Shown: one piece after another, positions 1 through 11,046 of the stretch
How positions within the stretch are numbered: the first letter of the stretch is position 1
How the letters are laid out: every line of letters starts with the position of its first letter
Assembly: GCA_029531795.1 (NCBI GenBank)
Contig: JAPEIS010000016.1
Span: 1,302,001 to 1,366,000, forward strand
From: Sclerotinia nivalis
Lineage: Eukaryota; Ascomycota; Leotiomycetes; Helotiales; Sclerotiniaceae
Length of the DNA: 64,000 nt
Direction: 5' to 3'
Notes under the pieces: model-generated
The model's input: only the letters and a program-made list of their open reading frames with translations
Database searches by the model: none
Told to the model about the DNA's origin: nothing
Program-made: the position numbers and the translations under genes

Positions 1-1037
1 TTTTGATTCCGGGATACATTGCCCGGACACTGATCTGATATTTTCAGACTGTAATATAGGCTCAGCCCTTTCTCATTCTTCTGAACTTTCAATCATCCAA
101 GTTGACTATTATTTTTAGATAATAAAATTATCATATTCATAATTTGATTGTTGTTGCCAATTAATCAATACTTTTTCAAAAACAATTTCACCAGTATGCT
201 TATGTGAACTTTCCTTAAAGAATTTAACAGATAAATCAATGGTATAATCATCTCAAAGAATAAGCCTTCCATATGTCCTCCTCTGAAAAGAGTGGTATCT
301 CCAGCCTGCCCCCTCATGATGATCTCTCCAAGAAATTAAGCCCTAAAGACAAAGCAAAACCACATTTATTTTTGGTTATATTAAAACATTTCTGGTTTCT
401 CGACCAATTACCAAAGGAAACTGCATTATTGAACCTGCTACCGCACAAGAATGAGTAGGAGGAAACCAAAAACTCTCAAAGGCTGAGAGCTGAGTGATGC
501 TAAATTGCATCTCTTACTCATTGATTTCATTGTACTCATGACAACCATAATTTACCACTCAAAGAACCATACTCACTGACAAATACTAATCACCATATCA
601 CTTTTGAACTACTCCAGTATACAAAACATCTGTTCAAGGTATCCGAATAAGCACATTTAGGGATATAGGTAGTAAGGAATTCCTTTGCATTTGCAATAAA
701 GTATAAGGAAGACCACCTGTGTGGTGGAAAACTTATACCAAGAAATGATGACTATTGTCACTCCTCCATTTTAGCTGCCCACTTCTGCCATTCACTTCTT
801 AATGTGCTAGGCTCATGAACTATCTAATAAACTGCCAATGGATATGGATATCCATTCGAAATGATAATGTTCAAGAACAATGGCTGAAAATAATTAGCTG
901 GTGATAATAGTATTAAATGTCTTGGGACTTACCTCTATTGTTTCAGCTGTTGACTCTAGGTTGGAGTTAGGTACTAGCTTGTGGAATTGTTGTAAGATAT
1001 CCATTATGCCACGTTCTTCATACGAAGCTCCTTCTCG
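1..1037. other. Intergenic, no gene recognised
   Basis: AT-rich sequence with short unrelated open frames, the longest being 61 codons at 273-458, which has no recognisable motif. A good minus-strand splice donor (GTAAGT) lies near 928-933 but I could not connect it to an exon. Confidence 0.4.
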
Positions 1038-1747
1038 CTAAGCCTCAAAACGAGGCGTAAGATAATGATTATTCGATTCTTTTATTAAGCTCAATAAGAC
1101 TTCATGAAGGGAGGCTTCATCATAGGCTTTGTGGAAGAGCTTGAAAAGTTCTTGGAAAAAGTTAGCCATGGGATCTAGATAAGAGTTGGAAGAGTTGGCG
1201 GGGTTGCGCTTGATCTTCGAAATTGTATGCCTAGTGAATGGGTGTTGGCTCAGGTCAATTGTTAGACTCTGCGGTGCCATCTGCAAAAACACTTCTACAA
1301 TAGAATTGACTTCATCGATGGCTTGTTGATGACTTGCATGGCGATGGTAGCCCAAGGATGACATGACCAGATCAGAAAATCGTGTCCGGTTGAGAGTTTG
1401 TCGAAGAAGTTTGTGAGAGTGTATTCCAAGTTGATAGATTCATGAAAAAGATCAACTAGTTTCTGTTTTGCCATATTCTTTGACCCAAATTGATTCCATT
1501 CAGGTGATGCCATCTCTAGTGGTAATCGCACAACTCTAGGTTGGTTACTCCTTTTAATGAAGAGATCTACTAAAGACTCTGAACATATAGGTTTCCAATA
1601 GTTCAGAAGATCTAACTTCCCTTCATCAACACAAGAGGCGTGCAAGCATGCAATGGTTTGAAGTTCGTAGCATCGCTTTAAGACTTTGAGGTTCGAGTCT
1701 GCTGGTACACTGTTCATGAAGGTCTTATTGGATGGTGACAAACTCAT
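1038..1747 (-). CDS. Hypothetical protein, reading frame broken or with a non-standard intron
   Basis: I do not recognise this gene. Two long minus-strand frames overlap: 1747-1295 begins MSLSPSNKTF and carries about 130 natural-looking residues; 1364-1038 continues with equally protein-like sequence and ends ...LTPRFEA. Joining them needs either a one-base frameshift near 1350-1364 or a 54-nt intron whose donor would be GTCATC (atypical) and whose acceptor is TTTTGCAG just before the codons for MAPQS; that join keeps the phase. The product would be about 218 residues without an intron join being certain. No signal peptide, membrane segment or cysteine pattern is visible. It stands alone, more than 1 kb from other genes. 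It may be a lineage-specific gene or a young pseudogene. Confidence 0.4.
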
Positions 1748-3188
1748 ATCAACAGAATGATATCTTGAGGAGATGGAAAGAGACAGAAGATACTGATAAT
1801 GGTATTGATATTCTTTAAAGTATTTACAAAGTAATGGTTGTGATATGTTGGAAGGTCCTTCATATTATCAATTGGCAGGATTTACATATAATATTTCAGC
1901 TAAAGCTCCACTTGCCCAACCGTGTTCTATCTCAGGTCATGGTATGACATTTTACAAGGGAAAAGTAGAGAATCCTAAGTGGGTATATATCAATCAAGAA
2001 TATGTATCTTGTTAGATATCATAATGCCCTTGCAAAGAGAAACAGGAAAGAATATTTGGAGAGGTGAGCTTTGTGAGCTACTGTTTACTATAATACACTA
2101 GATCAAATTTTGTGTATTAATTCCCAATTAGTGCTAAAACAAACAAGGCAGTAGATTTATTTAAACGGATCTAACTTTCCACTAATCATTTGAAGAATCA
2201 AATTATATATATCTTCATTCTACAAATAGCTATTTTCAAATAATTTCACTAGTATTAATAATATCTATATACTCTTGATACTGAAGGGATAAAGAAAAAC
2301 GTACAAGAATGAATATTATTTGAACAATAGATAATAGTCACCTTTCTGAATTTTGAAAATTCTACTTTTATCTCTAATAACTTCTTTTGAAGAACATATA
2401 CCCAAGGCTTATTACCATAAATCCAGTTGGTTCTTCAAAATTCAAGACTCTAGACAAAATTATCATACCGAAAAATTAAAACTATAAGATTTATCTACAA
2501 CCAATCCAAGATAAGTCATCTATTAAAAAAAAATTGATAAATCCAGTAATAAAAGATCTAAGTCTACTAGAGGATCAATCAAACATCAAACGGGTGGATG
2601 TGGAATGTACTCCAATTGAATTATAGTATGCAATAACAATGCAGAAAGTCGTCTAATCACAATCACAATCTATTGTACTCATCAGTGTCTAACCGAATTG
2701 CAGCTGCTGAACATCCTTGTAGGGGGAATGCAACAGTGGTCTGTTGTGATCACAATAAAGTGTGGGGCGGGCTTGCTCCGAGTCCATACACACCCAGCTT
2801 TCCATCCAACGGGGACTAGACTACTTTTGTAAACTGACCGAATGCCTAGTTAAAGCTATATAGCTTAAGTACAAACGAGGGAACTATACAAAATACAAAC
2901 GCGGCGGTTACTTTGACAAGGTAGCTTTCCACATACGCCCGAATTCTCCTGGGTATATTCATTATCTCCGGTGTAATTGCTATCTCTGTGGGAAATTGGG
3001 TTGTAAAGTAGAAGCAAATCAACGCATATGCGTATGATCAAGGATAAAACTAGATGAATTCAACAATATATGGGCTAATCAACCTCAAAAGGTTAATGGT
3101 GACACAGGTATAAAACCTCCTCTGTGCAAACCATTCCATTTATTTTGTACAGTATCAAATACTATCTTTCTTTCTTATTTCCCTCATC
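1748..3188. other. Intergenic, no gene recognised
   Basis: About 1.4 kb of AT-rich DNA. No long open frame, tRNA-like structure or terminal repeat was found on either strand. Confidence 0.4.
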
Positions 3189-3835
3189 ATGAACACCAAA
3201 ATTACTTTTCTTGGGGATAAGGATGTTGGAAAGACTTTAATGGCTTCTCGCATCTTTCAACTAGAGTGTCTTGTGAGTACACATTTCTGCATTATCACAT
3301 CATTATTTGCTTAAATACTGATCTTAATAAGTCCATTGTTTCTCATCCCCTGTACGAAAACATTCAGGAAATTTCAACTATAACCGGCCTAGACGCATTA
3401 CTGAAAGGAGGCTCTGACTGGGCTGAATACTTGGTGATGGTGTAAAACATCGGTTCACTAAAATCTTTTAATCTTGGAACAGAGCTCCTCAAGCATTCCT
3501 TTCAATATCGGAGTCCACGGAAAGCAATTGTTGCTGCAAATTTGGATAACGCAAATGAAAGATCTGTGGATCAGAAGAAAGTTAAACAATTAACATCACT
3601 TGGAGATTCCCGGGCAAACCTTCATCCATCTTCCCTCCTCCTCCTCACCTTCCCTTCAATCTCCAAGACCTCTCCCCTCATCCTCTCCCCTCATCCTCAC
3701 CCCTCATCCTCACCCCTCATCCTCACCCCTCCCATCTTTCTCCCCCAAAAATCCAAAAAGAAAAAAAATCCAAAAAGAACAACCACCCACCCCCTCACAC
3801 ACCCAACCAACAAACATGGACCAGCGGCGAATTGA
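3189..3835 (+). pseudogene. Ras-like small GTPase remnant, truncated at its 3' end
   Basis: Proposed exons 3189-3272, 3368-3439 and 3485-3835 keep one frame (168 codons). Exon 1 encodes MNTKITFLGDKDVGKT, a clear P-loop (GxxxxGKT) in the position expected for Ras-family GTPases. Exon 3 begins with residues resembling the G4 region: KAIVAANLDNANERSVDQ aligns with the usual 'vlvaNKxDL...R.V' pattern, with NKxD changed to ANLD. The switch II/G3 DxxG motif is absent and the middle is too short. After about 35 residues of exon 3 the frame enters a Pro/Ser/Lys low-complexity tract and stops inside the antisense of a tRNA gene, so the real C-terminus is missing. Known of the family: Ras proteins are about 190-210 residues and end in a CAAX box; neither holds here. 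I infer a decayed or chimeric copy. Confidence 0.5.
3672..3730. repeat. CCTCATCCTCAC-type minisatellite
   Basis: Pyrimidine-rich tandem copies of a roughly 12-base unit (cctcatcctcac) lie directly 5' of the tRNA-Ala gene and inside the last frame of the Ras-like remnant. The strand bias (almost no G) continues to about 3810. Confidence 0.75.
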
Positions 3836-3888
3836 ACGCCGGACCTTTCCCATGCTAAGGGAATATTATACCACTAAACCACAGGCCC
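3817..3888 (-). tRNA. tRNA-Ala (AGC)
   Basis: On the minus strand the 72-nt sequence starts GGGCCTG and ends CTGGTCC plus discriminator A. The anticodon arm is TTCCC-TTAGCAT-GGGAA, giving anticodon AGC (alanine). The T arm is CGGCG-TTCAATT-CGCCG, a perfect 5-bp stem with the TTC core. The D arm contains GGTTTAGTGGT, fitting the A box. The acceptor stem pairs with one G-T and one T-T mismatch. No intron. It overlaps the tail of the Ras-like open frame on the opposite strand. The unpaired acceptor position slightly lowers confidence that it is fully functional. Confidence 0.9.
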
Positions 3889-4777
3889 TTTCTTTGTGTT
3901 GTGTTGTGCTTATTTGATGGAGAGGTGAGTGTTGAGAGGAAATATATAGGAAGGGTGGGATAGTGGGGTTTGAAGAGATTTTTTCAAAATAAAAAAGGTT
4001 TGAGGGAGAGAGAGAGAGAGAAAGAGAAGGGAGGGGGACGAGTGGGGCGGGGCGGGGTGGGGTGGGGCGAATAGGCTGGGATGGAGTGGGATGGGATATG
4101 AATGGGGATATGAATAACTCGGCTGTGTGATATGGGGAAAGGAGGGAGACAAGTGGGGTGGCTTTGAATGGGAAGGGAGTGTGGATGGGATTTGAATAGT
4201 CTCAAAGGAGCGGGACGAGCTAGATGAACGATTCAATCTCGATTTTGCACATCTCCCGAGAAGCTCAAGTGAGTAGGTTAATAGTTGTATGGTGAGCGAG
4301 CCTAGATATGAAGGTCTTCGCCACAAGATCTTTCGAGGATATATCATATCATATCACACATAATAACCCAAGCCATAAGAAACAGCCTTCACACTATCAG
4401 TGCCAGATATCACATACAAGGAAGAGACAAGCTATTCAGATATAAACCGGATATACATAAGTAGAGTATGTATAAAACAACCTTATACTTTATATAATAC
4501 TCGAGTATTTTATAGACCGGACTGATAGATTAAGATTGAGGCTTTCTATAATTGAAATTTCTTTGGATTATATGATTCAAATATTTTTTCGAGGGATTTG
4601 AATAGTCCGAATAAATTCAGAAAGTTATAAGTTTTTTATTATTGGATTGTAATCTGGACTTTGGAATATCTTGTTTATATTTTGAATTTGAGTTTAATCT
4701 TAATCTTATATCTTCTTAATATTTTATATCTTATATCTACTTTATACTTTCTTTATATCTATCTCAAACTCAAAACA
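3889..4777. other. Intergenic with a purine-rich low-complexity tract
   Basis: From about 4003 to 4180 the plus strand is almost all purine, with (GA)n near 4008-4022 and G-rich runs such as ggggcggggcggggtggggt. The rest is AT-rich. Minus-strand frames here are low-complexity Pro/Ser/His translations and are not credible genes. Confidence 0.5.
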
Positions 4778-4782
4778 CTAAT

Positions 4783-4951
4783 TGTCGGTATCACATCGGT
4801 GATACTATTCGCATAGTACTATTATAGTATATTGTGTTATTCATTCTTGATTGCTACTCTATGAAAAGGGGGCTATTTATATTGAAGGGAAGAGGACTAG
4901 GTTCGCTAGTAGTATGGCTCCTTATGAGGTTGGTCACATGATATACCGACA
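4783..4951 (+). mobile_element. Solo LTR, 169 bp, with exact 5-bp target duplication
   Basis: The element begins TGTCGGTAT and ends ATACCGACA, a perfect 9-bp terminal inverted repeat with the TG...CA ends of retroviral-type LTRs. It is flanked on both sides by CTAAT (4778-4782 and 4952-4956). There is no internal retroelement sequence. It shares an internal core (GTATCAC..CGGTGATACTATT..CATAG) with the copy at 24980-25153, which lies in the opposite orientation. It sits 0.9 kb from the tRNA gene. Confidence 0.88.
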
Positions 4952-5007
4952 CTAATAAACAAACTAATGAATCAACTCTCTCAATACAAACCCAAACACA
5001 CTAATAT

Positions 5008-5128
5008 TGTTGGAATACGAAATGTAGAGTTGCAAGTGTGTGTAGTTCTTATTATAGTGTAGGTTCTATGGAAAGCTTATATATGAGGTTATACGGCGAA
5101 CAGGATGCTGACTCGGCAACTTCCAACA
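5008..5128 (+). mobile_element. Short solo LTR-like element, 121 bp, 5-bp duplication
   Basis: Begins TGTTGGAA and ends TTCCAACA (8-bp perfect terminal inverted repeat). The flanks are AATAT at 5003-5007 and again at 5129-5133. At 121 bp it is very short for an LTR. The interior differs from the neighbouring 4783-4951 element. Orientation is assigned arbitrarily. Confidence 0.8.
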
Positions 5129-5133
5129 AATAT

Positions 5134-5823
5134 ATCCTTATTCTCATCCTCATCCTACAATATAAAAAGAACCAAAAAATATCTCCTCAAATATCCCACC
5201 TCCATCCTTAGTAATCCTCTTTTATATATTTCATATACTTCAATTTCCGAACTATATCTATATCTATATTGATATCTAGTAGATGCGATATAACTTCAAG
5301 ATTATATAATGGTTTTGATATTCTTTCTTGAAGAATATTATAAGCACCAGATAGTTCTAAATGGATAGATATAGATATAATATCTAAAATAATAGAAAGG
5401 GGAAAGTGTTCTAAAGATTCTAAAGTAAAAAAAAGAGTAGAGTAGCCTTTCGACACTTCAATTCCTGAGCGGACTATCATGTAAGTATCTAGGGAAAGAC
5501 AAGATATAGCTTCGTCGGGTCCAAATCAAACGATGGCGGATTCCCAGATACTTCGCAAGTTTCAGGAAAATTCTGCGCAGAGTTTAGAAACGGAAATCCA
5601 ACGGGATAGCGCAAGGAAAGGTTCAAGCCACTGACAACATAATCAACACACTTGAGATCAAAATGCAAGAAAGTTTCCCCGATATTAGAGTATTATCATG
5701 ATTTTGTGTCCTATTCCATTCCATTCCTATGCATTTCAACTTGGATATATCATACATACATTTATTTTCTCTCCTATCCCCTTCCCTTTCCCCCTCCCTT
5801 TCCCCTTCCCTTCCCAAAACCAT
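5134..5823. other. Intergenic, no gene recognised
   Basis: AT-rich from 5150 to 5480, then more balanced sequence downstream of the PRP17 stop. The 90-codon minus frame at 5208-5480 is Ile/Leu/Ser-rich and has no motif. The region 5760-5820 is a pyrimidine run (ctccctttccccttccc) in the 3' flank of PRP17. Confidence 0.4.
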
Positions 5824-7398
5824 CTAATCCCAATACCTAATCGCACCATCCAATCCCGCCGTCGCCACCTTGGAGCTCTCCTGAGGATTCCACTCCACAC
5901 AAGTAATAGCCTCTTTACTCGCCTGAAATTTATGATACATCTTACATTGTTTCCAATCCCAAAAACATACATATCCACCACTATCACCCGAAGCGACAAA
6001 TTGTCCATCAGGACTACATGCCACATCAATTGCATAACCCGCATTATTATGTCCCTTGAAAACTTTCTTTCGATTCTGACGGAACTTATCTGTGGCTCCA
6101 TACACAAAGATGTTGTTATCAGACGATTGATATGCTACCCATTTTTTAGATGGATGTAGTGATGCGCGGGTCATAGGGTACATATGAGGTTCGGCGATAA
6201 ATTTAATAGGGACTGGAATATTGTAATCCCAAGCTCGTAATGATTTATCATCAGATGTAGTGATGAAACGACGATTTTCATCTACAAATGTAATGGTGTT
6301 GATAGCTGCAAGATGATGATCGTATTCTTGTACAATTTCGCGAGTGCGGATATCGAATTGAACGATCTTTTTATCGGCCATACCAGCAAGGAATTCATTG
6401 CTATGTTCTGGATCGGGGTTGAAGCGAATGACGTGAGGAGATTTGCCGGTTGTGAATCGATTTATACATTGACCTGTCTCGGTATCCCATAATTTCATCA
6501 TGCGGTCGTAAGATGCGGTGAGGAATTGTGTACCAGTTGAGTTGAATGCGACATCTGATAAAGCTTTTGAATGACCGGAATACGTTCGTAGTAACTCTCT
6601 TGAATGATAAGCATCCCAAATTTTGACAGTTGTATCTGCACTTCCTGAAAGAAGTAAATGTCCAGACCCTGGAAAGAATCGTATTCCAATAACAGGTTTT
6701 GTATGTCCTTTCCAAGTATGTATCATCTTCTTCGGGACAAAGTTCTTGATACTTCCAGGCTCTTTCTTCAAATCCACATCCAAATCCTGAGGAATATGCA
6801 TATATGTCCGTCCTTGATAATCATATTGTTCGCTTCCTTCGAAAGTCGTTGTCTCATCACCCAATTCTTCCACTTCTTGTCGTTTTGCCAAAGCCTGCGG
6901 TGGTGCAGCAATAACGGTTCCACTCTCAATTACATCCTCCTCCTCCTCAACCTCTTCATATTCTTCATCACTCCGTAATGGTTCATCTTCATCCACCTCC
7001 TCATATTCATCCCTCTTATATCTGGCCCAAGGTCCAACATACGCGTTATCACCTTCTGCTATACTCGAATTGCCTTTCTTCTGCCTCTTACTTCGTATCC
7101 TAGCAGCTTCTTCTTTAGCCTGTGCACCTGAAAGATGGTTCCCTCTTCGCTCTACCGCTCGATATTGATCTCGAAATGTATGTTCACTAATATAAGTTTC
7201 CTCGGCATGTCCAGTAAGAACATTTTTGCGCTTAAGTGAACTTTTCTCGTCTTTGAATGGATTTGCAGGGCCTTGTGTTGCGCGGGCTAAAGTATCAGCG
7301 CTGTATTGAACCACGGCATGTTCTGGACCTTCTGCATTTCGAGCTATTAAGGCGTTTTGAGGTGCCATATTAGGTGGATATGCGCCAAAATCCGCCAT
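5824..7398 (-). CDS. PRP17: Pre-mRNA-processing factor 17 (WD40 protein)
   Basis: Intronless 524-residue protein matching the CDC40/PRP17 family, a spliceosome component needed for the second catalytic step in the nucleus. The N-terminus MADFGAYPPNMAPQN and the following GPANPF and VGPWA(R/K) segments are typical of Prp17 orthologues. Residues about 130-155 form an acidic EEVDEDEP/EEVEEEEDV stretch. From about residue 225 to the end there are seven WD40 repeats, with recognisable units such as HTWKGHTKPV, LLSGSADTTVKIWD, FLTASYDRMMKLWD and a terminal GAIRYWD. Length matches fungal orthologues. The ATG at 7398 is the first in frame and lies just after the conserved start context. It is oriented away from ERV14 upstream; no shared control is evident. 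Only one methionine candidate gives the conserved N-terminus. Confidence 0.95.
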   Translation of the reverse strand: MADFGAYPPNMAPQNALIARNAEGPEHAVVQYSADTLARATQGPANPFKDEKSSLKRKNVLTGHAEETYISEHTFRDQYRAVERRGNHLSGAQAKEEAARIRSKRQKKGNSSIAEGDNAYVGPWARYKRDEYEEVDEDEPLRSDEEYEEVEEEEDVIESGTVIAAPPQALAKRQEVEELGDETTTFEGSEQYDYQGRTYMHIPQDLDVDLKKEPGSIKNFVPKKMIHTWKGHTKPVIGIRFFPGSGHLLLSGSADTTVKIWDAYHSRELLRTYSGHSKALSDVAFNSTGTQFLTASYDRMMKLWDTETGQCINRFTTGKSPHVIRFNPDPEHSNEFLAGMADKKIVQFDIRTREIVQEYDHHLAAINTITFVDENRRFITTSDDKSLRAWDYNIPVPIKFIAEPHMYPMTRASLHPSKKWVAYQSSDNNIFVYGATDKFRQNRKKVFKGHNNAGYAIDVACSPDGQFVASGDSGGYVCFWDWKQCKMYHKFQASKEAITCVEWNPQESSKVATAGLDGAIRYWD

Positions 7399-8045
7399 CT
7401 TGGAAGGTCTCGTGTTGGATCGATGGGAAGAGAAGATATTATAGTGATTATCTGTCGCAAATTGTTGATTTCCTCATCACAAGGTCGAACTTGAGTACAA
7501 GGCGCGAGATGATTTTCGCGATAGTGACAAGGCTGACAATAATGATCACGTGACAATTTTTGAAATGCATGGCGTAACATAAGCTTTGCTCATGGCAATT
7601 TGCAGTAATAATTATTTGTTTAGATTGACCCTTTGTCACGTAGAAGTATCAAGATACTATTAGCTAACAGCGAGATTCTCATATTTGTAAAATAACAATT
7701 CATTCATATCAAAAAAACATCCCGTTTCTAGCATGTTAGGTATCTATCCACATAGAACTTCAATACGAAAGTCCACTCATTATGAATTCTCCCCATTTCC
7801 TGCAAGGCTCAACACCAATGGTAGCGTACTACCATTACATCCAAACCACTGCCCATTTCATCCATTCATCCAGCCATACCATTCGTAGTTAACATATCGT
7901 AGAGATCATGGCACATATAAAACTTGCCACCCATTTTCCGTAATCCTCTAGTTCTTTCTCGTCGAGCAAGTTCTGCCCTTGACCATAGAACCTATAGCTA
8001 TACCTATGCCTCCACTTTATACCGATCGCCAATATTGTTCTTGAG
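7399..8045. other. Intergenic between PRP17 and ERV14
   Basis: Contains the PRP17 5' flank and the ERV14 3' flank. The minus frames at 7347-7639 are not supported by any motif. Nothing else seen. Confidence 0.4.
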
Positions 8046-8777
8046 TCAATGCGACTCATCTCGGATCAAGGCGACGATCATAGAGTAGAGATAGAAGAAG
8101 AACATGATAAGATGGAAACCGAGCTTGATAAAAGATTCCTATTAAGGAGAGAAATGTTAGTGAGAACTTGGGGAATCATCAGGATTTGGAATGGGAAAAT
8201 ATCTTACTTTCTTGTGAACATTGAGCTTTCTAAAGATTTCAGTGGCATCTAGAAGATGTGCGTTATCAACAATCCTAAGTATATGTCAGCGAGAGTTCTA
8301 AATATCCATACTCCTAAAACCTCAGACAACGTACTTCTTAACATTGAATGCCAAAAGTGGCAGATTGAGGACGAGCGCAACCCAATACCCGTTGATAAGG
8401 AATAAAAAGGTCAAGAATCCATGGACGGCCGCTTCAGGAATAATGTACGTGTTCAAACGGTTGCAAAGATCAATAGGGTTGATGTAGTCACTGTGTCATT
8501 CAAAGTTAGCCTTATTCCAAAGTATGATGAAGCTTATTTCCTCCAGCAGCAAAGGATCAATATACATCTTTATCGCATGTGGTAGAGACCATATCCCCTC
8601 CACTGTGTCCATCCTTCCCAAACCTGAATGATTCCTAGGTCTAAGCAATGGGAAAATAAAAATAAGAACTCACCACTCGAGATCACTATACATAATAGTG
8701 AAGAACACTTGTAAGAACAGATTGACGGCATTGATAAGCACCGCCAACAGGTATAACCATGCCTCTCCTGACATCAT
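8046..8777 (-). CDS. ERV14: Cornichon-family ER cargo receptor (Erv14)
   Basis: Four exons: 8777-8674, 8490-8335, 8274-8208, 8138-8046; 420 nt, 139 residues, all junctions GT-AG and in phase. None of the exons is long enough to stand out as an open frame. The protein starts [18 protein letters not shown], continues with the family hallmarks [39 protein letters not shown] and [20 protein letters not shown], and ends [18 protein letters not shown]. Yeast Erv14 is 138 residues, so length is as expected. Three hydrophobic helices are visible. Known role: a COPII-associated receptor that loads transmembrane cargo into ER-derived vesicles. Either of the two adjacent ATGs (8777 or 8774) could be the start. 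The exon 2/3 junction restores the conserved LLAFN-KKI segment. Confidence 0.95.
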
Positions 8778-9563
8778 CTTGGGCAACTTGTATGAATCGC
8801 GTTGAATATGCGATTAAAAGTCCGTTTGTATATTTATTGAGTTGTAATCTCTGTGATGAAGGTCTTCAGAAATAGACTCGAGGCGCGATGTTGCTTCTAG
8901 GAGCTCGGCTGCTTGCGTGCGTGTCGTTCCGTTGTCTTTCTGAAGGGATTTTTTTTGTAGCTCGAGTTTACTAGGTAAGCTGTAAAGGTGGGGAAATCTT
9001 CCAAAATCTGTACGGCGTTGATTGTGCTTGACTAGAGACGAATCTAGATATTGATATTGTTGACAGAATTATTTTATGCAGTGAAACGGTAATTCGAATT
9101 TCTTAGAAACTTATGGTAGAGCTCTTGAGAAGTGGTAAATTCGGATGATGTCTCCAAGCGGCGAATGATGCTTTTGGATAGTTTATAAGTTTCTGTTGAC
9201 AAACCAAGGTTTTTATCTGATAGGAGGACAACAGTTTATTCGCTTATGCATGAATAAATTATGCATATTTGTCAGGGGCATGAACATTAGATGGAATTGA
9301 GAGATAAAATACAAAAAGCTCGTAATGTCAAGTATTCCAATTGTATTGGAATATTTTATTCAATCTACCCGCTTGTAAGTTGTCACTCCATTGTTAGAGT
9401 TTAGAGGTCGTCAAGATTTAGGGTCGGCTAGTGGCTCGAGCTTGAAAAAGGCCATTCCTTTTCACATGGGATTCATGGTTCACACAAATTATACCCTCAT
9501 TTTCTCTCAATGGAACCCCTTTGGCTAGTGACTTGGCTAGAATCTTCATATACTACTCATCAT
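8778..9563. other. Intergenic between ERV14 and MAP1
   Basis: The 5' flank of ERV14 and the 3' flank of the methionine aminopeptidase gene. No open frame or structured repeat was recognised. Confidence 0.4.
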
Positions 9564-11046
9564 TCAAGCTGCCACTTCCTTCTTCTCTCCATTAGTTTCC
9601 TCTGCAACAACTGGCATTGGTATGGGTCCACCAGGCGAGTTGGGTAATCTTGCTGTCAATATTTCGCAACCGTCATCGGTGATCAGGAGAGTATGCTCTG
9701 CTAGATGTTAGTAAAGAGTCACCGTTAATCATCAGCAAGTTCACGTACCAAATTGAGCAGTCTTCTTTCCATCTTGAGTTACACTCGTCCAGTTATCGGG
9801 CCAAGTCTTATCCTTGTGTGTCCCTAAAGCAATCATGGGCTCAATTGTAAAGCACATTCCGGGTTTTGCTGCACCAACAGCCTTATTCTTTGCATAATGA
9901 GGAATATTTGGTGCACAATGGAATAAGCTATTGATGCCATGACCACAGTATGCCTTGATGACGCTACAATTCGATTCCTTGGCGCGCTTTTCTATAACGT
10001 TTCCAAAATCTCTGAATAGTACTCCTGGCTTGACAATTTTAATAGCCAGATCAAGACATTCTCTTGCAGCTTCTACCACTCGTACTGTGTCAGGGTCTGC
10101 CTTTGCTTTATCACCAATATAATATGTTTCGTTAAGATCGCCGTGGAAACCTCCATGATAGAGTGTAACATCGATGTTGAGGATATCACCATCCTTCAAA
10201 ACCCGCTTATCTGGAATACCATGGCAAATAACTTCGTTGATGGATGTGCAGACTGACTTTGGGAAATTGCCGTAGTTAAGAGGAGAAGGGTATGACTAAA
10301 TTCATCAGTTAAGGTTGGCCTATCGTACAACAAAATACTCACATTCCTTTCTAAACAAGCTTTGTGTACAATCTCATCGATGTAGTCGGTAGTGACTCCA
10401 GGCTTGGCGGCTGCAGCTGCGATATCCAATACTTCTCTACCCAATCGACAAACCTTTCTCATGCCTTCCTGTTGTTCCTTATTCAAAATTTCAATCTTGT
10501 TTCTTTGGCTTGTTCTTTCACTACGTGGAACCCCATCTCTCCAGTAATCGGGGTGCTGGATAGTTTTTGGTACTTCTCGGTGATCGGATAATGGGTAAAC
10601 AGGTCGTAATGATCCGGTAAATGGGAAGGTAGGAAAAGGATTGAATAGACCGGTAGCTGGATCGGGTTTAGAAACGACTTTTGGGGTAAAGATATTACTG
10701 AGGATATTACTCTGTGACTTGTGTACTTTCTTATGTTCAGTCTATGAACTTTGTTAGCCTTGCGCATAGATTGAACATTGGACCCCTCACAAAAACACCA
10801 TTTTGGAGGGGTAAAGGTGGACGATTGGCTAATTGCGGGTTCCATGGGAAATGCAAAGCACTTTTCGTGATGAATATAATTGGACTGAATGGTACGTACC
10901 CAACTTCTCTTAAAACAATCTTGCGAACAGAAAAAGCTATCCTTTGTACCAAGCTTCAAACATGTTGGACATTGTAATGAGCCAGCTTCATTTTCACAAT
11001 CAACGCCTATGCATTTTCTTGTAGCCACGGAGTCTTCGGCTGCCAT
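9564..11046 (-). CDS. MAP1: Methionine aminopeptidase 1
   Basis: Four exons: 11046-10900, 10741-10343, 10295-9749, 9697-9564; 1227 nt, 408 residues. Exon 1 encodes the N-terminal double zinc finger of type 1 eukaryotic enzymes ([26 protein letters not shown]), completed by TEHKKVHK at the start of exon 2. The pita-bread catalytic domain shows all five metal ligands of the family: two Asp in [17 protein letters not shown], His in HCAPNIPHY, Glu in CFTIEPM and Glu in AQFEHTLLIT. The enzyme removes initiator methionine from nascent proteins on the ribosome. The ATG at 11046 fits the conserved MAAEDS-like start; an AG acceptor lies just upstream, so a 5' UTR intron is possible. It is divergent from kynurenine monooxygenase with 444 bp between starts. 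Exon 4 is needed for the last catalytic Glu. Confidence 0.95.

Noticed and set aside
273..458. 61-codon plus-strand open frame
   Set aside because: Short, no motif, AT-rich context, no splice or promoter support.
3910..4347. 145-codon minus-strand frame rich in Pro, Ser and His
   Set aside because: It is the translation of a purine/pyrimidine-biased low-complexity tract; no real protein character.
8049..8252. 67-codon plus frame
   Set aside because: Lies antisense to exons 3 and 4 of ERV14, which explain the sequence better.
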